Shown piece after piece: positions 9,129-15,776 of a stretch of 44,364 nt of DNA (the first letter of the stretch is position 1; each line of letters starts with the position of its first letter). This DNA is from Phytophthora quininea (taxonomy: Eukaryota > Oomycota > Peronosporomycetes > Peronosporales > Peronosporaceae). The stretch spans positions 1 through 44,364 of the forward strand of contig JAAVTG010000707.1 in the NCBI GenBank assembly GCA_011947345.1, in the 5' to 3' direction. The notes beneath the pieces were generated by a model. The model was not told where the DNA came from. It ran no database searches and was given only the letters and a program-made list of their open reading frames with translations. A program made the position numbers and the translations under genes.

Positions 9129-10921
9129 TTCTTCATCTTTAGCTTGAAACCCGCCGCACGGAACCGTTCCAAGACTTGACGAAGTCGAATGAGGTGTGTA
9201 GGGAAATCTTCGCTGAACACGACACAGTCATCGAGATAAACTAAGCATGTTCTCCACTTAAGATCCACTAAAACGTTCTCCATCAAGCGTTCAAATGCCG
9301 GTACAGCGTTGCACAGGCCGAAAGGCATCACCAACCACTCGAACAGTCCAAATTTACTCGTGAACGCTGTCTTCTCCACACTATTCTTTGCCATCGGAAC
9401 GTTCCAGTAACCAGAGGCGATGTCCATGGTTGAGAACAGTTTAGCGTTCCCCAACACATCCAATATGTCATCAATTAAAGGCATGGGGTAACAATCCTTT
9501 ACCGTTACAGCGTTCAGGCGACGGTAATCAATGCAGAAACGGATTCCGCCGTCCGGTTTCCTGATCATCAGCACGGGACTAGCCCATGGACTCACGGACG
9601 GTCTGATCAGCCCCAGATCCAGATATTGCTGGATCTCGGCTTCCATAACTTCACCTTCTGCCTGCGATACTCGGTACGGTCGCTGTTTCAGAGGGGAATG
9701 GTCACCAGTGTCGATCGAGAACTCCAACAGATCCGTTCTTCCTGGTCTCTTCGAAGTCTCGACGAACAAGTCCTTGAAAGTGTTCAATTCCGCTGTCAGC
9801 AACCGTTGCTGTTCTTCGCTCAACTTGGAACCGGTAAAATCAACTTCCAGACCGTTCTCATCGTTCATTTCGAGGCCTGGCATTCGTTGTTGAGGACCGT
9901 TCTGACGAGCAGGAGCTCCCACTGCTCCAATAACTTCACTGACTGACACTCCGCCTGCTGCTGTCTTCTTACCATCCTCGGAACGCTCAATTTCGAAAGC
10001 GGACTCGGGAACCACGGTCACACCGGCCACTCTCGTACCTCGTTCTAGCACTACTTCTTCTGCTGAGGCGTTGCAAACTTCCACAAGCACCTTTCCCTGG
10101 GTAACAGTACAGAGTGTTCTCGCGACTCGCACAGTCGGATCTAGTGTAGCTAAACCTTCGACGAGGACCGTTGCTTTGTCAGTCACCGCGGAGGGGACAT
10201 CCGCCACCACCAGAGCTTGACCGCCGGGTACCAGACGGATCGAGCTCGAAACTCTCGAGGTGTACGTCTCCTCGACGCGCGTGACTCCTAACTGGAACAC
10301 TTCGCCTGTGTCCTTGAGCGTCATTGTCCGGTCCTCAATGTCTACTACTGCACGAAACGCCGCTAGCGTATCCGTTCCAAGAACAGTGTCGATGTGCAAG
10401 TCCTCTGCAACCACGAACGGGAGTAACTTCTCCAGTGATCCCAGCCGAATGAGAAGGTCGATAACACCTCGAACCTTCAAAGGTGACCCTGCAACGCCGT
10501 TCAAATTCCCTTGGTACGGTCGCAACGGGGCCGAAGCACGCCCCAAGCGTTTTAGCACTTTTCGATCCACCAGACTCACTATAGCACCAGTGTCTGCAAG
10601 CATTTTCGCGGGCGTGTCTTCAATAAACCCTGCCGACACTGCCTCAACCCCGTCGACGCAGGCGTACTGGATGGAGCAGATCACTCTCTTACCACCCGGA
10701 ACAACGCTTGGACCGTTCTCGGCATCGTCTTGGTCAACCGGATCGCCGACTTCACACAGTCCAGCCCTACGAGGACGCGGCTGCTCGAGCTCTCGCTCCA
10801 CCTTTTCCAGGTAGAGGTAGGGGTCGTCCTCAACTTCAGGGAACGGTCCCCGGTCGCTCAACGGTTCCGACTCAGTCACCCGCGGTGGACGGTCGAAAGT
10901 CACTCTCTTGGTCGGCGCCAT
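9104..10921 (-). CDS. pol: Aspartic protease and reverse transcriptase
   Basis: 605 codons from ATG 10921 (MAPTKRVTF). The retropepsin-like protease has MLADTGAIVSLVD near residue 110 and the hydrophobic VLGTDTLAAF partner near 180. RT begins near residue 400 (FKDLFVETSKRPGRTD, QRPYRVS), with IRFCIDYRRLNAVTVKDCYPMP, FSTMDIASGYWNVP, FEWLVMPFGLCNAVPAFERLM and the catalytic YLDDCVVFS near residue 562. The frame ends at 9104 by the step described for the next segment. Whether 10921 is the natural start or just the first ATG after a frameshift cannot be settled, because coding-like sequence continues upstream. Confidence 0.93.
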   Translation of the reverse strand: MAPTKRVTFDRPPRVTESEPLSDRGPFPEVEDDPYLYLEKVERELEQPRPRRAGLCEVGDPVDQDDAENGPSVVPGGKRVICSIQYACVDGVEAVSAGFIEDTPAKMLADTGAIVSLVDRKVLKRLGRASAPLRPYQGNLNGVAGSPLKVRGVIDLLIRLGSLEKLLPFVVAEDLHIDTVLGTDTLAAFRAVVDIEDRTMTLKDTGEVFQLGVTRVEETYTSRVSSSIRLVPGGQALVVADVPSAVTDKATVLVEGLATLDPTVRVARTLCTVTQGKVLVEVCNASAEEVVLERGTRVAGVTVVPESAFEIERSEDGKKTAAGGVSVSEVIGAVGAPARQNGPQQRMPGLEMNDENGLEVDFTGSKLSEEQQRLLTAELNTFKDLFVETSKRPGRTDLLEFSIDTGDHSPLKQRPYRVSQAEGEVMEAEIQQYLDLGLIRPSVSPWASPVLMIRKPDGGIRFCIDYRRLNAVTVKDCYPMPLIDDILDVLGNAKLFSTMDIASGYWNVPMAKNSVEKTAFTSKFGLFEWLVMPFGLCNAVPAFERLMENVLVDLKWRTCLVYLDDCVVFSEDFPTHLIRLRQVLERFRAAGFKLKMKKCHWGGTR

Positions 10922-11012
10922 ACGTGATTGTGGAGATGTAAGGGTTGACTCCTACGAGACTGTGGAGACGTAAGGGTCGACGCCATACGCGACTGTGAAG
11001 ATGCACGCCGTC
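10919..11012. repeat. Three ~33 bp tandem repeats at the pol start
   Basis: Three imperfect copies begin at about 10921, 10953 and 10986 (TACGTGATTGTGGAGATG, TACGAGACTGTGGAGACG, TACGCGACTGTGAAGATG). They lie immediately upstream of ATG 10921 on the element strand and, where open, encode 11-residue repeats (VDPYVSTV / VNPYISTI). Confidence 0.7.
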
Positions 11013-11259
11013 CTCGAGAACCGTTTCTTCGGAGGATTTTGGTGACGATCATCGGGGCCGTTATCTCGTACACCTGTCGCGCTCGGTCCAAGACCTGTCC
11101 TAGCACCTCGTCTCCCATAACTAAGCCAGCCCGAGCCAGCAGTTCTCGCGCGCGCGCCTCGTCGAAGGCGGCAACTTCTACCTTGCCTCGCTCCGGGGTA
11201 CACCGTCGTCCGGAGGGTCTACAGGCTCTGCCGCGCGCCTGGCGGCGGCGCCTTCGCAA
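10990..11259 (-). pseudogene. Unrecognised ORF between gag and pol, third segment
   Basis: The frame shows a helical, acidic/alanine-rich stretch (EVAAFDEARARELLARAGLVMG, VLGQVLDRARQVYEITAPMIV). It follows the preceding segment by one frame step and probably belongs to the same protein, which would be roughly 550 residues without the shifts. No family is recognised. It could be the C-terminal part of a gag-pol linker. Confidence 0.45.
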
Positions 11260-11606
11260 ACGAGATCATACACCAGTTGGCGCGCTAGCGAGCGCCACTT
11301 CTTGTCGCGTCCGAGCTCCGCACGACCAATTCCGGCCACGCAAGCGACGACAACTTCATTGTCCAACGGCACCAGTAAGTTCTCTCGCACCGTGTCTTCG
11401 TCTACTGGAACGGTCACCTTGGAACGTTTTTTAATCTCTACTTCCCCAGGGTCTAGATCCAGCCCCGGTGCTGGCGGATCCTCACACACAGTTCTCGCTT
11501 TGACCGCCAACACAGGCTTCGCTACAGACTCCACTGCCTTCCGGAAGTCGCGGTTCGCTCTCTTGGCCTCTTCGCTCTGTGCCAGAGTCTCGTCGAACCA
11601 AGTCAA
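11178..11606 (-). pseudogene. Unrecognised ORF between gag and pol, second segment
   Basis: It joins the 12355-11603 frame by one base step near 11620 and reads WLTWFDETLAQSEEAKRANR, then EVEIKKRSKVTVPVDEDTV and a helical end. The first codon shown open is not an ATG, so it is a continuation and not a separate gene. The family is unknown. Confidence 0.5.
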
Positions 11607-12642
11607 CCAATACTCCGGCGTCGACTGTTCCCCGGTGAAGCGTTCCTTGTGCGCTCCAACACGTCCTCGGAGATCCCGAGGATCTCACTCAACTCGACCG
11701 TACTCGGCGGCTTCAAGCGTTCTGCGTTCTCCTTCATTCGGCGTTTGAGTGCGACCTCGTCGAGCGGGTATAACCGTTCCTCGATCTCTTTGTCGTACTC
11801 CTCAGGTTCTTCCTCAGCGGGACCTTCTTCACCCTGCTCCCACGCGTCCAGTTCTTCATCCGTGAACAATGGAGCGTGGTCCTCGATGGAAGGACACGGC
11901 TTTGCCTCACCGTTCCGTTCCACGTCCTTCTCTACTTCACACCGAATTCTCGGCGTTTCTTCTTCGGCCGAATCCCTGGCCATTTCCTCTGAGTCTCTCC
12001 CCAACTCGGGCAACACCACCGAACCCTCTTTGCTCACCGTTCTCGTCCCTTTGCCGAGGTCCGGTTTTGACTCTGACGATGCCGTTAAATTCACGTCGAC
12101 ACTCGACCCCGAAGTCTTCACCTGACCATTCCTCCGCTCAGACGCGAGCGGCTTCGCCTCGCTGGCCTGAATGTTTGCTAGCAACGGAGCTGCCGAAGGA
12201 AAAATGGTTCCTTGACACTTGGTAGCCCCTGTTCCAGCGTCGGGTAACGGATCCCCTACCGTTCCCGTGTTTACCATACGACCGTTCTTCCCTGACGATC
12301 GACATTTCTTCTTCTTGGGATCACCCTGCCCAATATTCTCCGGTACTCGGCGCAACTGGCCGTTCTTTTCACTTTGTCCTTGTTCTCTGACGGCCCGGAC
12401 TTGGCCGACGTCGCTGTCCCCGCGACTTTACTCGTTTTCACTTCACTCGTCTTCACCTTCTCGACGGGCAGCACAATCTCGACTGTGCTCACCCTCACAC
12501 GATCACTTGCTTGCCTTTTCACTGTTCCACTGTTCTCTCGGTCGTCGACAGGAACGCCACCAACTTGGTTCGTCCCCGCCGCTATCACCGGAGCCACCGT
12601 TCCCGTTTGCACTCCTTCACGGGCCTCTCCGGTGCTCCTCAC
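11603..12642 (-). pseudogene. Unrecognised ORF between gag and pol, first segments
   Basis: Two overlapping frames (12642-12271 and 12355-11603) read as one low-complexity, charged protein: Lys/Ser/Thr/Val-rich at first, then very acidic (EEGPAEEEPEEYDKEIEERL), ending with DEVALKRRMKENAERLKPPS and STVELSEILGISEDVLER. No enzyme motif is seen. Its place after the gag stop (12702) and before protease suggests either an extra structural protein or a long linker in the polyprotein. The acidic, disordered composition is unlike gag or pol. Confidence 0.5.
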
Positions 12643-12701
12643 TACGCCGCCTGCCAGACAAGGGGAGGGAGCGACGCTCTCCTTCCCCTCCCCTGTCCTC
12701 C

Positions 12702-13790
12702 CTATTGACGGGCAGGAGCGGTCGCCGGAGCAGAACTAGCAGGAGCAGCCACAGTTCTCGCTTCCCGCTGCGCCATACCGAGTAAAACTTGGACGAGCGG
12801 ACAGTTTGCCATAGAATGGTCCTCGCTCTGACAGAACCCGCAGCGATCGCGACGCCCCTGGCCTCCACCAGATCCACCGTTCCGAGAAGCGGTACACTCC
12901 ATGGAGTAATGACCCAGTACGCCGCACCGACGACAGACACCGTTCCTACGAGTGCACGTATCACGGCCGTGACCACGGCGGTCACAACGCCCACACACGA
13001 TGTCTCCCTCTTGGGTGTACCGGTCCGCGGCCTGACGGATCCCCTGGAATCGAGTGTTCTGCGCTCCAGCGTTCACTGGCGCGGTTTGCACCGGAGCCAC
13101 TGTAGAACGGTTCCGCGGAGACCTTGGAGCTTGCAACATTTGCTGTTGTTGCGCCAGCATGGACTGCATCTGCTGCATCATGTCCATCATCTGGGACTGT
13201 GAAGACTGACCACCGTTCCCGACATCACCAGCGAAGTCTTCATCACGCTCAACAGGTATCTGCATGTTCTTGAACAGTAGAATCATGACTGCTTCCTCGA
13301 TCGAAGTCACCATTGTAGTTTGGAGCGCAGCCGTCCACACACTGTTCCGTATCCCTGCTAGGAAGTACTGGTAACGCATGAGAGAGTCGAGAATGCTGGC
13401 CTCGTCACACAAGTCACGGATGCGATCAGCCCACTCTTCTACGGATTCACCCCGAGAACGCTTGGTATTCTTCAACCGTTCCATCATTTGAGGAGGTGAA
13501 ATACACAGGAATCGGTTGTGGAAACGGATCCTCAGCGTCTCGAAGTTCACGATGCGTGAGTGTGCCCACCAGTCCTCACCAGTCTTGCCCTTTACGCAGC
13601 GCCTGAACACAGTCATCCGCAGGTCGTCATCCATCCCACGGGTGATTCTTTCAAACTCGGCCCAGAACGCTCTCGCCTTCTCGACTGTGGAGCCATTCGA
13701 GTAGAAAGGATTTATGAGGTCCACTGCATTCTTGATAGAAGGACTCAAGTGGACGCGCGCAACGGTCGGCGCTGCAGGCTGCCCGGTTGG
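12702..13790 (-). CDS. gag: Gag capsid and nucleocapsid
   Basis: A gypsy gag capsid domain (KARAFWAEFERITRGM, LRMTVFRRCVKGKTGEDWW, FETLRIRFHNRFLC, SVEEWADRIRDLCDEA) is followed by a Met/Gln-rich linker (MMDMMQQMQSMLAQQQQM). Then come three CCHC zinc knuckles, CGRCDRRGHGRDTC, CRRCGVLGHYSMEC and CGFCQSEDHSMANC, all with the exact C-x2-C-x4-H-x4-C spacing; they bind the genomic RNA. The frame stops at TAG 12702-12704. The TTG at 13748 is internal: the frame is open further upstream (SVPTGQPAAPTVARVHLSPS), so the N-terminus comes from the segment to the right after a frame step near 13850. Confidence 0.93.
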   Translation of the reverse strand, partial: PTGQPAAPTVARVHLSPSIKNAVDLINPFYSNGSTVEKARAFWAEFERITRGMDDDLRMTVFRRCVKGKTGEDWWAHSRIVNFETLRIRFHNRFLCISPPQMMERLKNTKRSRGESVEEWADRIRDLCDEASILDSLMRYQYFLAGIRNSVWTAALQTTMVTSIEEAVMILLFKNMQIPVERDEDFAGDVGNGGQSSQSQMMDMMQQMQSMLAQQQQMLQAPRSPRNRSTVAPVQTAPVNAGAQNTRFQGIRQAADRYTQEGDIVCGRCDRRGHGRDTCTRRNGVCRRCGVLGHYSMECTASRNGGSGGGQGRRDRCGFCQSEDHSMANCPLVQVLLGMAQREARTVAAPASSAPATAPARQ

Positions 13791-14647
13791 AACACTCGTT
13801 CCCCACGCACCATAGGAATGGTTCGGGGCGGCGGCAGCAGCCCGGTATTTGGCAAACCTCCTCCGTACCCCATGGGAGGAGCGTTCGAGACGGTCGGAAC
13901 CGGGGGCGATGCAGGAACGGTCGACGTCGGTACATGCCGCCTAGGCCACCAGGCCGACAGCGCAGCCAGCTCGCTGGCCGAGAACAGTCTCGAAGCTGGA
14001 ATAGACGTCGCAGTGCTCGCCGGCACGGTCGTACGAGTCGGAGGTTGAGTCCACGCTTGACTCGCAGCAGGTTCCGGCTGGTTTGGCGTTACTGAGGCGG
14101 GCTGCGGACTGGCAGCGGGCGCTTGAGACGCCGTTCCCCAACCAAAGTCACACTCGCCGTGCTCGGGGCGGTTGTTGATAGCCTTGGTAGCCATTGTAAC
14201 CTTGCGACGGCAGACTGCCTTGCGGAAGCGGACTGCTTGAAGCGGCCGCACCGAGCGTCGTCCTCAGGAACGGTTGCGTGAACGCCAAGCCGCCGGCACT
14301 ACCTGATAGAGTCCAGCCGCCATAGCTAGCGATCGCTCCACGAGGCGTCGACGCAGGAGCACTCGACTGGGGGTCGGCGGAGGTACCGCTCCATATGGAT
14401 AGGTGGTACCACCCGCATTGTGTAACAGTCGCGCCGGACTCCCTGACTGTTCCACACCGACAGACTCCGTTCTCTCCACAATCGCTGGTGCCGCCGACGG
14501 CGCTGCCGTCATTGGGGCCGCAGTCGTCGCCACGCTTGACACGGCGCCCACCGTTCCCTGGCCGTGCCCAGTGCTCATCCGATCCACGTTCATCGCTGGA
14601 GGAGCTGGGGACGGGGACGGTTCCTCAGTCGAAGACGCCACTGCCAC
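13791..14647 (-). pseudogene. gag: Gag middle, low-complexity linker
   Basis: A Pro/Ala/Ser/Thr/Gln-rich stretch is readable in one main frame (EEPSPSPAPPAMNVDRMSTG; SVTPNQPEPAASQAWTQPP; PMGYGGGLPNTGLLPPP), with a local excursion near 14160-14280 where another frame reads SQGYNGYQGYQQPPRA. A stop at 14264 and the frame excursions show breaks. It joins the N-terminal and capsid parts of gag. Function is unknown; such disordered segments are common at the gag N-terminus. Confidence 0.55.
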
Positions 14648-15146
14648 TGCGGCTGGACCCGGGAGCGTTCCCGGCGGGCACGCGCTCTACGGCGCCAGTC
14701 ATCGTCTCGCTCCTCAGAGTGGAGTGGGAACCCTTCCCTAGAGAGGATTGCTCGGATGTTCCTGCCGAGCCATCTTCGACCAGCTGGCGAGGTGACAATT
14801 GACGGCCTTTGTCCCGGCTCAACGTCAACTTCGTCCCCGAGAAGCCTTCGTCAAACTCTCCTCTCTCGGCGGCCGCAAGGAAGTCGGCAGGAATGTCGGG
14901 CAATACCCCGCTGTTCCTGGCACGGACTTCCGCCACCGTTACTAGCTCCTCCTCGGGGACGCCTTGGGTGATGAGGACCGTGCGTAACCGTTCCAGGTCG
15001 CCAGCTCGCATGTCGATTAGAGCCTCGACGACTGGCCCAGCATTAGACGTAGCCGTTCCTTGCGGGGTGCCGACCGTCTCGACTTCGACGTGCGCTACTT
15101 GCTCGTCGTCACTCGACTCAGACGGTTCCTCGCCTCGCGGGTCCAT
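14625..15146 (-). CDS. gag: Gag N-terminal segment
   Basis: The first ATG after the leader is 15146 (MDPRGEEPSESSDDEQ). The frame is open upstream to 15179 but without an ATG there. The protein is acidic, then helical (VVEALIDMRAGDLERLRTVLI, LVTVAEVRARNSGVLPDIP), then Ser/Gly-rich. It ends at 14625 by a frame change into the linker segment. The start lies 103 bp after the 5' LTR, so this is the natural beginning of gag. Confidence 0.7.
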   Translation of the reverse strand: MDPRGEEPSESSDDEQVAHVEVETVGTPQGTATSNAGPVVEALIDMRAGDLERLRTVLITQGVPEEELVTVAEVRARNSGVLPDIPADFLAAAERGEFDEGFSGTKLTLSRDKGRQLSPRQLVEDGSAGTSEQSSLGKGSHSTLRSETMTGAVERVPAGNAPGSSRSGSGVFD

Positions 15147-15249
15147 CGTGAAGATACTCCCCACGTTCTCCAACTCCAACCGTTCTTCGGCACACTCGTG
15201 CCTTTCTCCTCTCTCCTCAACTAGAAGCTACCCTGCTTCTCCACCAAAC
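15147..15249 (-). other. 5' leader of the retroelement
   Basis: This 103 bp stretch between the 5' LTR and the gag ATG contains the primer-binding site at its LTR end. It carries no other feature I can name. Confidence 0.6.
15231..15246 (-). promoter_or_regulatory. Primer-binding site
   Basis: Three bases after the 5' LTR the element strand reads TGGTGGAGAAGCAGGG, the complement of CCCTGCTTCTCCACCA. That ends in CCA and looks like a tRNA 3' end (T-stem, acceptor strand, CCA). It is not the initiator-Met site (TGGTATCAGAGC) of many gypsy elements. The tRNA is not identified. Confidence 0.65.
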
Positions 15250-15776
15250 TGTCGCGCACTGTGGGTCCCTACGCGGGTCGGGTAGCTGTCTGTCGAGTTT
15301 GGTGAGAGGGGATTAGGAACACTAGTCACCGGTAGCCTCCAAGAACGGTCGATAGGAACGCTCGAGTAAATGAAAACCTTCTTAGTTAGACTTTAAAACC
15401 TTCTTCTTGTCCTTGTAGGTCTTGGTCTTCGATACTCAAACGCTCTTCAAAGCCGACTTGGGGGCCGTAGGGAAATGCACAACTAGGGTCGGCTCGGTGC
15501 AGCTTGCGAGGGCGGGCTACTTGATTCTCTGGCTCATACCTTGCTCCAGCCGCCATGCTCACTGCGCCTGCCGCCAATACATAGATTCTCTGTCCACTTG
15601 GACCTTCACCTGGTCCTTACAAGCGTCCACCTCCTTGGCTATGCCAGGAATCAGCTGCTGCAGTCCTCTCGGGCACCTGCTCGACTGAAAGCTGAACCGT
15701 TCCACGGAACGGTGGGGTTCCCTGGGCCACGGTTGAGGTATCCTGTTGCTTGATCCACGCGCCGCGGTGCGGGACA
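15250..15776 (-). repeat. 5' LTR of the 13 kb element
   Basis: This 527 bp copy carries the promoter for gag-pol. It has the same TG...CA ends and the same internal inverted repeat (15696-15713) as the 3' LTR. Its outer edge abuts subtelomeric repeat in the middle of a unit: the following GAAGTGATAGAGACAGGCCT is found inside other units, for example at 23278. Confidence 0.95.

Larger units (their letters stand above)
2750..15776 (-). mobile_element. 13.0 kb Ty3/gypsy LTR retrotransposon with two extra genes
   Basis: Paired LTRs (15250-15776 as 5' LTR, 2750-3277 as 3' LTR) enclose minus-strand gag, an unrecognised ORF, and pol in the order protease-RT-RNase H-integrase, the Ty3/gypsy (Metaviridae) order. 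Downstream of pol lie an antisense gene (4548-6185) and a sense membrane-protein gene (4395-3118). The LTRs differ at one indel and two substitutions over 528 bp, so the insertion looks young, yet the coding frames are interrupted many times. At 13 kb it is about twice the size of a minimal gypsy element. The core heptamer GAACRST occurs about 100 times throughout. The right flank is subtelomeric repeat; the left flank is unrelated sequence. Confidence 0.95.

Noticed and set aside
12702..12704. Gag stop as a readthrough or programmed frameshift site
   Set aside because: The following ORF is itself broken by several steps of the same kind, so no recoding signal can be inferred from this copy.
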